Shown here: positions 53,067 through 63,208 of the stretch, one piece after another | How the letters are laid out: each line of letters begins with the position of its first letter | Numbering within the stretch: position 1 is the stretch's first letter | From: Ereboglobus luteus | Lineage (GTDB): Bacteria; Verrucomicrobiota; Verrucomicrobiia; Opitutales; Opitutaceae | Length of the DNA: 64,000 nt | Direction of reading: 5' to 3' | NCBI RefSeq assembly: GCF_003096195.1 | Contig: NZ_CP023004.1 | Location: forward strand, 2,026,501 to 2,090,500 | Notes under the pieces: generated by a model | The model's database searches: none | The model's input: the letters and a program-made list of their open reading frames with translations, nothing else | Told to the model about the DNA's origin: nothing | Translations under genes and position numbers: made by a program

Positions 53067-55868
53067 TCACAGCGCTTTCAGCAAACGTTCCAGCTCGGCT
53101 TTTTTGGTTTGTTGGTCGGCGAGTTGTTTTTTCGCGCCTTCGAGCACTGCCGGCGGGGCTTTGCTGACGAAGGCTTCGTTTGCGAGGCGCGCTTGCGTGC
53201 CGGCGATGTGTTTTTCCAATTGCGCAAGTTCCTTGGTCAGGCGCGCGCGTTCGGCGTCGGCGTCAACTTTCACGCCGGTGTCGAGATAGAGCGTGCCGAG
53301 CGGCGTGACGATTGCGGGGAGCGCGGGTTCGCTCGCGGCGCGCTCAATGCTTGCGGCGCCGACGAGGCGGGCGAGCTTGGCGGCGTTCGAGGAAAGGGCG
53401 GTCCAGTTGGCGTCGTCGGCAAGGACGAGGAATTTCACGTCGCGCTTTTGGGCGACGGATTGCTCGGCCTTGAGCTGGCGGGCGAGCGTGGCGGTTTGTT
53501 GCAGTTTTTCCACGCGCGCGGTGGCACTGTCGGAAATGAGCACGTCCTTTTTACGGAGTATGTCGCCCAGTTCGGTTGCGGTTTCGAGGCGTGTGTTTTG
53601 CAGCAGGTCGTTTGCCGCGCCGTAGCCGAGGAGGTGCCAGAGCTCCTCGGTGATGAAGGGCGCGAAGGGCGCGAAGAGGAGCAGGAACTCGCGGATGACG
53701 AGGTCTTGCATCGCGAGCGCGTGCGTTTTCGCGGCGGGATCCTGCACGCGGGTCTTGGCGACCTCGACATACCAGTCGCAAAAATCGTTCCAGAAAAATG
53801 AATACAGGCGTTGCGTGGCGGTCGCGAATTCGAACTCGGCGAAGCTGCGCTCAAGCACGCGCATGGTGTCGAGGAGCGCGCCGAGGAGCGCGTGGTCGTC
53901 GTCGTCGAGTTGCGCGGGGTTGAGGCGCGCGAGGATGGTGTCGAGCGAGGAGTTGTCGGACATCTCGCCGCTCATCTGGCGGAAGCGGCAGGCGTTCCAG
54001 AGTTTGTTGCAGAAGTTTTTGCCGCCTTCGATGCGGTCCTCGTCGAATTTTACATCCTGGCCGAGCGGGGCGATTTGCAGGAGGCCGAAGCGCAGTCCGT
54101 CGGCGCCGTATTTGTGGATGAGGTCGAGCGGGTCGGGCGAGTTGCCGAGCGACTTCGACATTTTGCGTCCCTGCTTGTCGCGCACGATGCCGTTGAAATA
54201 AACGTGCTTGAAGGGGATTCGTTTTTCGAGGGGTTCGCCTTCGTGCGTAAATTCCAAGCCGGCCATGATCATGCGGGCGACCCAGAAGAAAATGATGTCG
54301 GCGCCGGTGGCGAGCGTTGTGGTCGGGTAGAGCGTGTTGTAGTTAGCGGCTTTCATCGCGTCGGCATCGGGCCAGCCGAGCGTGGCGAAGGGCCAGAGCC
54401 ACGATGAGGCCCAGGTGTCGAGCACGTCGTCCTCCTGCGTCCAGTTTTCGGGATCGGCGGGGCCGTCGAGCGAGACGTGGATTTTTTGCGAATCGGCGAG
54501 ATCGGCGGGCGTGAGCGTGTCGCGGTCGACGCCCTTGCGATACCAAACGGGGATGCGATGGCCCCACCAGAGCTGGCGGCTGATGCACCAGTCCTGAATA
54601 TTTTCGAGCCAGTTCAGGTAAACTTTCGTCCAGCGCTCGGGGTGAAACTTGATCGTGCCGTCGCGCACGACTTGCTTCGCCTCCTCGACGCGCGGGTAGC
54701 GGAGCCACCACTGCCAGGTGAGGCGCGGCTCGATGGGCACGCCGGCGCGTTGCGAGTAGCCGACATTGTTTTCATAGGGCTTGGCCTCGATGAGCGCGCC
54801 GCATTCGGCGAGAATCTCGGCGGATTTTTTGCGCGCGACGAAGCGGTCGAGTCCGGCGAGTTCGGGGCCGGCGTCGGCGTTCATGGTGCCGTCGGCGTTG
54901 ATGCTGTCGATGACGGGGAGCTTGTGGCGCTGGCCGATATCGAAGTCCACTTTGTCGTGGGCGGGCGTGACCTTGAGCGCGCCGGCGGCGAAGACGGGAT
55001 CGACGGCGGCGTCGGCGATGATGGCGATCTGCACGCGCTCGCCGAGCGGGCGCCAGACTTTTTTGCCGATGAGGGTTTTGTAGCGCGGGTCGTCGGGATG
55101 CACGGCGACGGCGACGTCGGCGGCGATGGTTTCGGGGCGCGTGGTTTCGAGGACGATGTGCGTGACGCGTCCGTCGTTGATCGCCTCGGGCGGAAGCGGG
55201 CGGGCGTCCTCGGGGATTTCGGGAATCGGTGCGGGTTCGACGAGCTCGTAGCGGACGCGGTAAATGTGGCCCTTGGTCGGACGCATTTCGACCTCCTCGT
55301 CGGAGAGCGCGGTGAGCGAGACGGGGCACCAGTTGACCATGCGTTTGCCGCGGTAGATGAGACCCTGTTTGTAGAGTTTGACGAAGGCGGTGATAACGGC
55401 GCGGCTGTAACCGGGATCCATCGTGAAGTGCGTGCGATCCCAATCGCACGAGCAGCCGAGCTCGCGGAGTTGCCGGAGGATGAGGTCGCCCTTTTCGTCG
55501 CGCCAGGCCCAGACGCGCTTCAGGAATTCCTCGCGGCCGAGATCGTAGCGGGTTTTGCCCTCGGTTTTCTTGATGTGTTTTTCGACCATCGTCTGCGTGG
55601 CGATGCCGGCGTGGTCGGTGCCGGGGATCCAGCAGGCGGCCTTGCCCTCGAGTCGGGCGCGGCGCGTGAGCACGTCCTGCAGGGTGTTGTTGAGCGCGTG
55701 GCCCATGTGCAGAATGCCGGTGACGTTGGGCGGCGGGATGACGATGGTGTGCGTTTCCTGGCCGGGCTTTGGCGCGGGTGCGGCGAAGGCGCGCGCCTGC
55801 ATCCAGGCGGAATACCATTTTTTCTCAACGTCGTGCGGCTCGTAACTCTTGGTGATTTCTGCGGACAT
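53067..55868 (-). CDS. valS: Valine-tRNA ligase
   Basis: 933 residues from the ATG at 55866-55868, where homology begins ('MSAEITKSYEPHDVEKKW'). Class I signatures: 'PPNVTGILHMGHAL' (HIGH) and 'KMSKSLGNSPDPL' (KMSKS). The editing domain lies between them ('DVAVAVHPDDPRYKTL'). The C-terminal coiled coil typical of ValRS covers about the last 65 residues. The frame is open upstream for 64 codons, but that stretch covers a word array and has no homology. Confidence 0.96.
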   Translation of the reverse strand: MSAEITKSYEPHDVEKKWYSAWMQARAFAAPAPKPGQETHTIVIPPPNVTGILHMGHALNNTLQDVLTRRARLEGKAACWIPGTDHAGIATQTMVEKHIKKTEGKTRYDLGREEFLKRVWAWRDEKGDLILRQLRELGCSCDWDRTHFTMDPGYSRAVITAFVKLYKQGLIYRGKRMVNWCPVSLTALSDEEVEMRPTKGHIYRVRYELVEPAPIPEIPEDARPLPPEAINDGRVTHIVLETTRPETIAADVAVAVHPDDPRYKTLIGKKVWRPLGERVQIAIIADAAVDPVFAAGALKVTPAHDKVDFDIGQRHKLPVIDSINADGTMNADAGPELAGLDRFVARKKSAEILAECGALIEAKPYENNVGYSQRAGVPIEPRLTWQWWLRYPRVEEAKQVVRDGTIKFHPERWTKVYLNWLENIQDWCISRQLWWGHRIPVWYRKGVDRDTLTPADLADSQKIHVSLDGPADPENWTQEDDVLDTWASSWLWPFATLGWPDADAMKAANYNTLYPTTTLATGADIIFFWVARMIMAGLEFTHEGEPLEKRIPFKHVYFNGIVRDKQGRKMSKSLGNSPDPLDLIHKYGADGLRFGLLQIAPLGQDVKFDEDRIEGGKNFCNKLWNACRFRQMSGEMSDNSSLDTILARLNPAQLDDDDHALLGALLDTMRVLERSFAEFEFATATQRLYSFFWNDFCDWYVEVAKTRVQDPAAKTHALAMQDLVIREFLLLFAPFAPFITEELWHLLGYGAANDLLQNTRLETATELGDILRKKDVLISDSATARVEKLQQTATLARQLKAEQSVAQKRDVKFLVLADDANWTALSSNAAKLARLVGAASIERAASEPALPAIVTPLGTLYLDTGVKVDADAERARLTKELAQLEKHIAGTQARLANEAFVSKAPPAVLEGAKKQLADQQTKKAELERLLKAL

Positions 55869-55874
55869 GGTTCG

Positions 55875-55918
55875 TAAGGAAAAGGCTGAAAAATTGAAGG
55901 ACTGAAAGGCTGAAGGAT
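55875..55918. repeat. Short-word array upstream of valS
   Basis: GGCTGAAA/ATTGAAGGACTGAAAGGCTGAAGG words repeat four times directly upstream of the valS start. The words match the rplB-rpsS array. Only one arm is seen. Confidence 0.72.
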
Positions 55919-56097
55919 TTCGGAATGCGTATACGGAATGAAAAGGGGAAAGGGAACCAAGTGTCGCGAGGCGAGGCAAGCGGGTTTGTGGGACGATGCG
56001 AGGTTTCGGGATTCGGAGCATTTGTTTTCTGAAAACCATTAAGAAACATGTGGCAGGCACGTTATTCAGGATGAATCACGCATTTAACCGCTTCATT

Positions 56098-56763
56098 ATG
56101 AAAACCACGGCTTTAAGATATTTCGTTGCCGCGCTCTTCACGGGCGGTGTTTTGGCGGCGGTATTTTTTATACCGCCGAAAAATGAGCGGATTGAGACCA
56201 GCAATATGTTTAAGCCGTTTTATATCGAGCCGGTAGCACTCGGTTGCTGTTTTGTTGGTTGTTTTGCGCAGACAAGCCTGGGACTCACAGGCGACAGGTT
56301 TGCGCCCCCTGAAATGCAAATGCCGCGGATCGAAAAGATCCCAATGGGCTTGGCGCCGATGCGCTGGCAGCCGCAATTAGTGGTTCAAATGCCGCTGCGT
56401 TGGCCGGAGGGTGACGAAGTCGCGATTCACTTCAAAAACAAACATGCTCGCGACCGATTTCCTGATGGGGAGGTCATTCACAATTATGAGGATCTCGACG
56501 GGAAACCCGTGATTATAAAACCGGAGAACAGCGCATGGGGGCTTGGTTTTGTTGATGATCGCGGCGCGCAATTTGAGACGTTTGAGGTGCTCGTCATCGT
56601 GGACAAGCACGGTGTTGTGCGTGATGCGCGTATCGTGAACCCGAGGGGCACGGAAGCGGAAGCCGCGGCCATCAAGGCGGCCGGCCAATGGCTTTTCACG
56701 CCGGGTAGAAAAAATGGCGTCGCGGTTGGTTTTCGAATGACCGTGCCAGTTCCCGCCAAGTGA
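56098..56763 (+). CDS. TonB C-terminal-domain protein (energy-transducer-like)
   Basis: 221 residues from the ATG at 56098. An N-terminal membrane anchor ('[20 protein letters not shown]') is followed by a periplasmic region and a C-terminal TonB-like domain, '[20 protein letters not shown]' to '[20 protein letters not shown]'. The Pro-rich spacer of classical TonB is missing, and no exbBD gene is nearby. It could be a dedicated transducer or a periplasmic protein using the same fold. Earlier in-frame starts at 55996 and 56071 exist. Confidence 0.75.
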   Translation: MKTTALRYFVAALFTGGVLAAVFFIPPKNERIETSNMFKPFYIEPVALGCCFVGCFAQTSLGLTGDRFAPPEMQMPRIEKIPMGLAPMRWQPQLVVQMPLRWPEGDEVAIHFKNKHARDRFPDGEVIHNYEDLDGKPVIIKPENSAWGLGFVDDRGAQFETFEVLVIVDKHGVVRDARIVNPRGTEAEAAAIKAAGQWLFTPGRKNGVAVGFRMTVPVPAK

Positions 56764-56845
56764 CCGGTGCGCTTGTCCATATTTTTGCACTGTCACAATG
56801 AGGTTGATGGCCAGTCGGTGCGCGGCGCGGAGGCGCGCATTTGGA

Positions 56846-56890
56846 CACTTTCCCCTTTTCACCCTTCATCCTTCGCTCTTCACTCTGTCG
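56846..56890. repeat. Short-word array upstream of nadE
   Basis: TTTTCACCCTTCATCCTTCGCTCTTCACTC-type words repeat four times just before the nadE start. The same words occur in the rpoA-rplQ array. Confidence 0.65.
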
Positions 56891-56896
56891 ATTCAC

Positions 56897-58579
56897 ATGC
56901 GCATCGGCCTCGCACAAATCAACACCATCGTCGGCGACCTCGCCGGCAATCGCGCCAAAATCCTCGACGCCTACCGCGCGCTCGTCGCCCGGGGCGCGGA
57001 ACTCGTCGTATTCCCCGAGCTCGCCGTCACCGGCTATCCGCCGCGCGACCTGCTTTTCAAGCGTAGCTTCGTGCCCGACAACGAGGACTCTCTCAACGAA
57101 ATCGCCGTGCAAATCGGCGCCGTGCCCGCGCTCGTCGGGTTCGTCGAAACCAATCCGTCCGCGGAGGGCCGCCGCTTTTTCAACGCCGCCGCGTTTTGCC
57201 ACAACGGCGAGATTACCGCCATCGCGCGCAAATCGCTGCTGCCTTCCTACGACGTTTTCGACGAGGATCGCTACTTCGAGCCCGCTGACATCCCGCGCAT
57301 CATCCACCACAACGCCCTGCGCATCGGTGTGACGATTTGCGAGGACCTTTGGAAAAACCCGGCCATCGAAACAGCGCGCCTCTACCGCGCCAATCCCGTC
57401 GCCACGCTCGCCGCGCAAAATCCCGACATCGCCATCAATCTCTCCGCCAGCCCCTGGCATTACAACAAGGGCCGCATCTGCGAGCAGCTCGTCACCGACG
57501 CCGCGCGCGCAATGCGCTGCCCGCTCGTTTACGTCAACGCCATCGGCGGCAACGACGAGCTGATTTTCGACGGCCAGTCGCTCGTGGTGGACGCAGACGG
57601 AAACATATCCACTCGCCTCGCCGCATTCTCTGAAGAAATGCGGATTGCGGATTGCGGATTGCGGAATGAAAAACCGCCAGCGTCATCCGCCTCGCCGCTT
57701 GCGTCCGCCATTCCGCACTCCGAACTCCGCATTCCGCATTCCAATGCCGCGATCTTTGAGGCATTGGTTCTCGGGCTGCGCGACTACGCGCAAAAGTCCG
57801 GCTTCAAGCGCGCGCACATCGCGCTTTCCGGCGGCATCGACTCGGCGCTTGTCGCGGTGATTGCGGTCGAGGCGCTCGGCGCGGAAAACGTCACCGGCAT
57901 CTCGCTGCCCTCGGAAATCTCGTCGCAACATTCGCGCGACGACGCGCGCGCCCTCGCGCAAAATCTCGGCATTCGTTTTGAAACCATTTCCATAGCCGAT
58001 GCCGTCGCCGCGTGCGAAACCGCGCTCGCACCGTCCTTCGCCGGACGCGCCCGCGATGTCGCCGAGGAAAACATTCAGGCGCGCATTCGCGGCGTGCTCA
58101 TGATGGCGCTCTCAAACAAGTTCGGCTCGCTGCTTCTCACCACCGGCAACAAAAGCGAAATCGCCGTCGGCTACTGCACGCTTTACGGCGACATGTGCGG
58201 CGGCCTCGCCGTGATTTCCGACGTGTTGAAAACGCAAGTTTACGCCCTCTCGCGCTGGATCAATCGCGACCGCGAAATCATTCCGCAGAACACAATCGAC
58301 AAAATTCCGAGCGCCGAGCTGCGTCCCGGCCAGGCTGATCAGGACAGTCTGCCACCCTACGAAATACTCGACGCGTTGATACAAGGTTATGTCGAAGAGG
58401 GAGAAAGCCGCCGCGAGCTGATTGCGCGCGGATTCGACGCCGCCGTGGTGAACGACATCATCCGCAAAATCGACCTCAACGAATACAAGCGCAAGCAAGC
58501 CGCCCCCGGCCTGAAAATCACCCCGCTCGCCTTCGGCGTGGGGCGGAGAATCCCGATTGTGCAGAAGTATGTGAGTTGA
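56897..58579 (+). CDS. nadE: Glutamine-dependent NAD+ synthetase
   Basis: 560 residues. The N-terminal nitrilase-fold glutaminase has its triad Glu41, Lys112 and Cys148 ('ITICEDLW' context 'VTICEDLW'). The C-terminal synthetase has the PP-loop 'LSGGIDSAL' at 310-318 and '[18 protein letters not shown]'. It amidates nicotinic acid adenine dinucleotide to NAD+. Residues about 247-283, between the two domains, are encoded by a short-word inverted array in frame ('[13 protein letters not shown]' and '[13 protein letters not shown]'). The start is set by '[15 protein letters not shown]'. Confidence 0.95.
   Translation: MRIGLAQINTIVGDLAGNRAKILDAYRALVARGAELVVFPELAVTGYPPRDLLFKRSFVPDNEDSLNEIAVQIGAVPALVGFVETNPSAEGRRFFNAAAFCHNGEITAIARKSLLPSYDVFDEDRYFEPADIPRIIHHNALRIGVTICEDLWKNPAIETARLYRANPVATLAAQNPDIAINLSASPWHYNKGRICEQLVTDAARAMRCPLVYVNAIGGNDELIFDGQSLVVDADGNISTRLAAFSEEMRIADCGLRNEKPPASSASPLASAIPHSELRIPHSNAAIFEALVLGLRDYAQKSGFKRAHIALSGGIDSALVAVIAVEALGAENVTGISLPSEISSQHSRDDARALAQNLGIRFETISIADAVAACETALAPSFAGRARDVAEENIQARIRGVLMMALSNKFGSLLLTTGNKSEIAVGYCTLYGDMCGGLAVISDVLKTQVYALSRWINRDREIIPQNTIDKIPSAELRPGQADQDSLPPYEILDALIQGYVEEGESRRELIARGFDAAVVNDIIRKIDLNEYKRKQAAPGLKITPLAFGVGRRIPIVQKYVS
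57638..57743. repeat. Short-word inverted array inside nadE
   Basis: The left arm (57638-57668) is GCGGATT in tandem. The right arm begins at 57709 and is complementary to the left at 27 of 31 positions. The whole array is read through in frame as an inter-domain linker. Confidence 0.88.
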
Positions 58580-58598
58580 GGAGAGGACAACACCGGCA

Positions 58599-58952
58599 TC
58601 ATTTTGGCGGTTCTTCGCCCAGCCAGAATTCGCGGATATAGCGCACAAGTAAATCGCGATGCTTTTCCCGGTATGCCGGATAATCTTTTTCGATTTCACC
58701 GCTCATCCGATCGATATAAACAAACGCCTCAAGCAGGCCTTTCGCATCGAGTCGGCGAATTGTCTCCGCTGCGGCCAGCCAGTTTGACGCCTCGGCATCT
58801 TTATTTTCGTTGAGCTCAAAAATAGTTTGGGAAAACAAAGACAGCCCCGCCGCCTCCTCAGCGGCGCAGTAACGCGGTGGAGTTCCTTCGGGAAAATACT
58901 TGGCGCTTTCCTCGCCTATCCAATGAGCGCGTCCAATCAGATATGCCATCAT
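58599..58952 (-). CDS. Small protein of unknown function, coupled to the TPR gene
   Basis: 117 residues, no signal peptide. It is helix-rich with 'WIGEESAKYFPEGTPPRYCA' and 'EKDYPAYREKHRDLLVRYIR'. The ATG at 58950-58952 overlaps the upstream TPR gene stop by four bases, so the two are coupled. I do not recognise a family. The context suggests a partner of the TPR lipoprotein-like protein. Confidence 0.68.
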   Translation of the reverse strand: MMAYLIGRAHWIGEESAKYFPEGTPPRYCAAEEAAGLSLFSQTIFELNENKDAEASNWLAAAETIRRLDAKGLLEAFVYIDRMSGEIEKDYPAYREKHRDLLVRYIREFWLGEEPPK

Positions 58953-60310
58953 ATACGCTGATTGGTTTTCGGGCGCGACATTGATGGTTTTTTTTTATTC
59001 TTTGGATCAAAGCTCACCGACCCCACCGGCAGTTTGTTCACGGGTGACGGCTTGAAGAGCGGATTCACGGCCTGCGCCACGCGTTGCATCACGGAGCGTG
59101 GCAGTCTGTTCGCGGGTTCGGCTATGAGCGCGTCGATGTGCTTGGCGATGCCTTCCTTTTGCTTGCCGGATTTCAACAAGGCATCCGCCATGTAGCGGTG
59201 TGCGGTTTCGCGATTTGGATTGATCGCGATCGCCTTTTCAAACCACGGAATGGCCTCGGCAGGGTTGCCTTGCGCATAATAACAATCGCCGATGTAGAGC
59301 GTGGCGATATAGGATTTGGGATCGTGTTTGAGCGCCTGTTTATATTCTTTGATCGCATCGTCAAAGCGACGTTGCGAGAAGGCCTTTTCAGCGCGGGTTA
59401 TGTAGTCGTGCGCTTTTTTGCTGTCCGAATAAGCGGCGAAATCCGAGTCCTTGCCCTTGGGGTTGGTGGCGACCAAAATTTCCGGCAGCAAGGGGGAGTT
59501 CGATCCGAAAATCAGTGCTTTGAAAATGTGGGGCCGCGCCGCTTTTTTTGCCGCATTTGCGACCTTGTTCTTTTTGGCCGCGCTGGCTTCGAGGTTTAGT
59601 GCAAAGGCATAATTGAAATGCACCTCCGCATCGTCGGGGTTTTGTTCGAGCCACGCGTCGTAAATGGCGTAAGCCTTGGAAAATTTGTTTTGCCGGGTGA
59701 GCTCATGTGCCGGATCAAGATAATCGCGCGTGAGACGTTCTTTTGCGGAAACGGGCGGCATGGGCTTGGCTTTCTTTGCAGCGGCAATCTCCTGCTTTAT
59801 AATCTCCGCATATTCTTCGAGCAGCCCGGCTCGCTCAAGTTGCGCGAGCCGTTGAACGGACAAAAAGGCCCCAAGGTTTTTCACCGCGAGCCTTTCGTGA
59901 ACACGAATTACCGTGAGCCAGCCCGCGCGCGGATCGTCTGAGGGTTTTGACGGCGTTTGTTGAAGCTGGGATTTCACATTGCCCGCAATATATGCGGCGA
60001 GGAGCAGTTTGTGCGCGTGGCTGGTTTGCTTCGAGTCTTCGAGTTCTCCTGTTTCCCTCATCCAAGGCGTTGTGGCTGTCGAAAGTGTTGCAACCACATC
60101 ATCGCTTTCGCTCGCATAATGCATGAGGAGCCGCATGGCATCGCTCGCCGACTCGTCGGGCAGCCTTTCCTCAATTACGGCAATGGCATCAAGGACAGCG
60201 GCCTTGCCTGGCAACGAAACAGTTTGAGTCGCGGGATTCGTGGCGGGCAGAGAACAAGCCAGTTGCACAATCAGGACTGCAAACAGAAGGGGACGAATGC
60301 GGATATTCAT
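58949..60310 (-). CDS. Secreted tetratricopeptide-repeat protein
   Basis: 453 residues. A signal peptide (1-22, 'LLFAVLIVQLACSLPATN') contains a Cys, so lipidation is possible. Helical repeats follow; clear TPR units are at about 200-235 ('NKFSKAYAIYDAWLEQNPDD') and 305-385 ('RFDDAIKEYKQALKHDPKS', 'NPAEAIPWFEKAIAINPNR'). It probably scaffolds an envelope complex. The C-terminus is basic. The downstream 117-residue gene overlaps it. Confidence 0.82.
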   Translation of the reverse strand: MNIRIRPLLFAVLIVQLACSLPATNPATQTVSLPGKAAVLDAIAVIEERLPDESASDAMRLLMHYASESDDVVATLSTATTPWMRETGELEDSKQTSHAHKLLLAAYIAGNVKSQLQQTPSKPSDDPRAGWLTVIRVHERLAVKNLGAFLSVQRLAQLERAGLLEEYAEIIKQEIAAAKKAKPMPPVSAKERLTRDYLDPAHELTRQNKFSKAYAIYDAWLEQNPDDAEVHFNYAFALNLEASAAKKNKVANAAKKAARPHIFKALIFGSNSPLLPEILVATNPKGKDSDFAAYSDSKKAHDYITRAEKAFSQRRFDDAIKEYKQALKHDPKSYIATLYIGDCYYAQGNPAEAIPWFEKAIAINPNRETAHRYMADALLKSGKQKEGIAKHIDALIAEPANRLPRSVMQRVAQAVNPLFKPSPVNKLPVGSVSFDPKNKKKPSMSRPKTNQRI

Positions 60311-60345
60311 GGGGAGCTTTGAACTCCCAGCATGCCTTATTTCGA

Positions 60346-60408
60346 CATCCTGTAAATCCCGTTCATTCTGTCCAAAATTCAGGCAGGATGAACGGGATTT
60401 ACAGGATG
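60346..60408. repeat. 25-bp inverted repeat between the TPR gene and leuS
   Basis: CATCCTGTAAATCCCGTTCA plus five bases (60346-60370) is complementary to 60384-60408 with one mismatch, with a 13-base loop. No T run follows. Nearly identical motifs are common as intergenic repeats in diverse bacteria. Confidence 0.9.
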
Positions 60409-60433
60409 CAAGCTGGCGCGGACGTGGAGCCGG

Positions 60434-63040
60434 TTACCCGACCACGAGATTCAGAATTCGGCCGGGGACGTAGATTACTTTTTTGATTTCCTTGCCGGCG
60501 AGATGCGGTTGCGCGTCGGGGTTTTCCCTGGCGGCGGCGAGGACGGTGTCTTGCGTCGCGCCGACGGGCATCATGATTTCGCCGCGTTTTTTGCCGTTCA
60601 CCTGAATCACAATTTTCTGCTCGGTTGCGACGAGTTTCGCGGGATCGTATTTCGGCCACGGGGCGTCGAGCACCGGGCCGGTTTCGCCGAGGCGCGACCA
60701 GAGTTCCGCCGTCATGTGCGGGGCAAAGGGCGCGAGGAGTTGAATGAAGGCGCGGACGGTCGCGGTGCTCGCGGCGGGCGCTTTTTGGAGCGCGTTGATG
60801 AAGATCATCATCGCCGAAATCGCCGTGTTGAAACGCAGGCCCTCGATGTCGTCGGTGACCTTCTTGATTGTTTCGTGGAGGAGTTTGACGAGCTCGTCAC
60901 TGTCTTTCGCGTCGTCGGATATTTTCGGGTTGATGCCGCCTTCGCGCGAGATGATTTCGCGCCAGACTTTTTGCAGGAAGCGGTGCACGCCCTCGATGCC
61001 TTGCGGGTTCCAGGGTTTCATTGCCTCGAGCGGGCCGAGGAACATCAAATAGAGGCGGAGCGAATCGGCGCCGTGCGTCTTGATGATGTCGTCGGGATTG
61101 ACGGTGTTGCCGCGGCTCTTGGACATTTTTTCGCCGTCCTCGCCGAGGATGATTCCCTGGTGAAAGAGTTTCGTGAAGGGCTCGTTTTGCGGAACGACTC
61201 CGATGTCAAAAAGCACTTTGTGCCAGAAGCGCGCGTAGAGGAGGTGGAGCACGGCGTGCTCCGCGCCGCCGACATAGAGGTCGGGCACGCCCCAGTATTT
61301 GAGGAGCGCGGGATCGGCGATGGCGTTTTCGTTTTGCGGGTCGAGATAGCGCAGGTAATACCAGCAGGAGCCGGCCCATTGCGGCATGGTGTTTGTCTCG
61401 CGACGGGCGCGCGCCCATTCGTCTCCGGCGGGTTTCGGCTGCGCGGCGGGAACGGCCTCGCCGGTGGCGGTGTTGAACCAGATTTCGAGCCAGTCGGTCG
61501 CGTTGGCGAGCGGGCTTTCGCCGGTGCCGCTGGGAAGATAGTTTTGAATTTCGGGCAGCGTGAGCGGGAGCGCGCGCTCGGGGAGCGGGAGCGCATAGAG
61601 CGCCTGTTTCGTTTCGCTGTCGGTGTAGGTGACGGGTTGCGGCGGCAGGTCGGCGGCGCGGGTGGCGGCGGCTTTTTTGTAATCGGCCTCGCTGACCCAC
61701 ACGATGGGAAACGGCTCGCCCCAGTAACGCTGGCGCGAGAAGAGCCAGTCGCGCAGCTTGTAGTTCACTGTGGGTTTGCCGCGGTTTTGCGCGGCGAGCT
61801 TGGCGGTGATTTTTTTCTTCGCATCCTCGACGGGCAGGCCGTCGAACTCGGCGGAGTTGACCATGGTGCCGTCGGCCTCGAAGGAGGCTTTTTCGAGATC
61901 GACTTCCACGCCGGCGGGCGATTGCACGACGGGGATGATGGGGAGCGAGAATTTCTTGGCGAACTCCCAGTCGCGCTGGTCGTGCGCGGGCACGGCCATG
62001 ATCGCGCCGGTGCCGTAACCCATGAGCACGTAGTCGGCGATCCAGATCGGGATGCGCGCGCCGTTGACGGGATTAATCGCGTGGGAGCCGGAGAAGATGC
62101 CGGACTTGTCCTTGGCGAGGTCGGTGCGGTCGAGGTCGGATTTCGCGGCGGCCTGCTTGCGGTAGGCGGCGACGGCGTCGCGGTTTTCGGGCGTGGTGAG
62201 CGCGTCGACGAGCGGGTGCTCGGGCGCGATGACCATGTAGGTGGCGCCGTAGAGCGTGTCGGGGCGCGTGGTGAAAACTTTCAGTCCCTCGGGTGACGAG
62301 GCGGCGGCGGGCGTGCCGGGTTCGAGCGAGAAAACAATTTCCGCGCCCTCGCTGCGACCGATCCACGCCTCCTGCATGCGCTTGGTGGAGTCGGGCCAGT
62401 CAACTTGCGCGAGATCGGCGAGGAGGCGCTCGGCGTAGGCGGTGATGCGGAGCACCCATTGGCGGAGGTTTCGGCGCTCTACGGGGAATTGGCCGACCTC
62501 GGATTTGCCGTCGATGACTTCCTCGTTGGCGAGCACGGTGCGCAGTTCGGGGCACCACCACACGGGGCGCTCGTCGACGTAGGCGAGGCCGCGCTTGAAG
62601 AGCTGGAGGAAAATCCACTGCGTCCACTTGTAGTATTTCGGGTCGGTGGTGTCGACCTGGCGGTCCCAGTCGTAGGCGAAGCCGAGCGCCTTGAGCTGGC
62701 GGCGGAAGGCGGCGATGTTGGCCTGCGTGTTGGTGGCGGGATGCGCGCCGGTTTTCACCGCGTGCTGCTCGGCGGGCAGGCCGAACGCGTCCCAACCGAT
62801 CGGATGCAGGACGTTTTGCCCCTGGGCGCGCTTGGCGCGGGTGATGATATCGGTGGCGGTGTAGCCCTCGGGGTGACCAATGTGGAGGCCGCTGCCGGAC
62901 GGATACGGAAACATGTCGAGCACGTAGAACTTGGGTTTCGACGTGTCGTTGGTGGTGCGGAAGGTTTTGTTTTCGTCCCAGATTTTCTGCCAGTGCGGTT
63001 CAATTTGGGAGAAGTCGTAATCGGTGCAGTTCGTGGCCAT
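60434..63040 (-). CDS. leuS: Leucine-tRNA ligase
   Basis: 868 residues from the ATG at 63038-63040 ('[20 protein letters not shown]'). '[17 protein letters not shown]' (HIGH), the editing domain with '[13 protein letters not shown]', and '[16 protein letters not shown]' (KMSKS) are all in place. The anticodon-binding and C-terminal domains are complete ('[11 protein letters not shown]' type: '[14 protein letters not shown]'). A longer upstream frame of 50 codons has no homology. Confidence 0.96.
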   Translation of the reverse strand: MATNCTDYDFSQIEPHWQKIWDENKTFRTTNDTSKPKFYVLDMFPYPSGSGLHIGHPEGYTATDIITRAKRAQGQNVLHPIGWDAFGLPAEQHAVKTGAHPATNTQANIAAFRRQLKALGFAYDWDRQVDTTDPKYYKWTQWIFLQLFKRGLAYVDERPVWWCPELRTVLANEEVIDGKSEVGQFPVERRNLRQWVLRITAYAERLLADLAQVDWPDSTKRMQEAWIGRSEGAEIVFSLEPGTPAAASSPEGLKVFTTRPDTLYGATYMVIAPEHPLVDALTTPENRDAVAAYRKQAAAKSDLDRTDLAKDKSGIFSGSHAINPVNGARIPIWIADYVLMGYGTGAIMAVPAHDQRDWEFAKKFSLPIIPVVQSPAGVEVDLEKASFEADGTMVNSAEFDGLPVEDAKKKITAKLAAQNRGKPTVNYKLRDWLFSRQRYWGEPFPIVWVSEADYKKAAATRAADLPPQPVTYTDSETKQALYALPLPERALPLTLPEIQNYLPSGTGESPLANATDWLEIWFNTATGEAVPAAQPKPAGDEWARARRETNTMPQWAGSCWYYLRYLDPQNENAIADPALLKYWGVPDLYVGGAEHAVLHLLYARFWHKVLFDIGVVPQNEPFTKLFHQGIILGEDGEKMSKSRGNTVNPDDIIKTHGADSLRLYLMFLGPLEAMKPWNPQGIEGVHRFLQKVWREIISREGGINPKISDDAKDSDELVKLLHETIKKVTDDIEGLRFNTAISAMMIFINALQKAPAASTATVRAFIQLLAPFAPHMTAELWSRLGETGPVLDAPWPKYDPAKLVATEQKIVIQVNGKKRGEIMMPVGATQDTVLAAARENPDAQPHLAGKEIKKVIYVPGRILNLVVG

Positions 63041-63208
63041 TGGAAAATGAAAAAGAGCGACTGTGCTGAAAATGCGCGCAAGCGTCAATGGCGGGAAATG
63101 GCGGGATTCGGGAGGGGCGCGTATTCTAAGATACACTTGCCTTGCGCCCGCGTATTCATGATCTAGTTTTCGTGTTGCTCTGACCTCCAATAAACAAACG
63201 CATTCCCC

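Noticed and set aside
54477-55877. Plus-strand open frame antisense to valS
   Set aside because: The same mirror effect; valS has intact HIGH and KMSKS motifs.
9581-57743. CRISPR array interpretation of the tandem word repeats
   Set aside because: Words are only 6-9 bases, with no constant repeat plus unique ~30-base spacers, and no cas genes are present.
60346-60408. Terminator for leuS or the TPR gene
   Set aside because: It lies upstream of the TPR gene start and before the leuS stop region without a T run, so it is better kept as a repeat.
60503-62296. Long plus-strand open frame antisense to leuS
   Set aside because: leuS is complete on the other strand with all class I motifs; the antisense translation is low-complexity Gly/Val/Glu/Arg.
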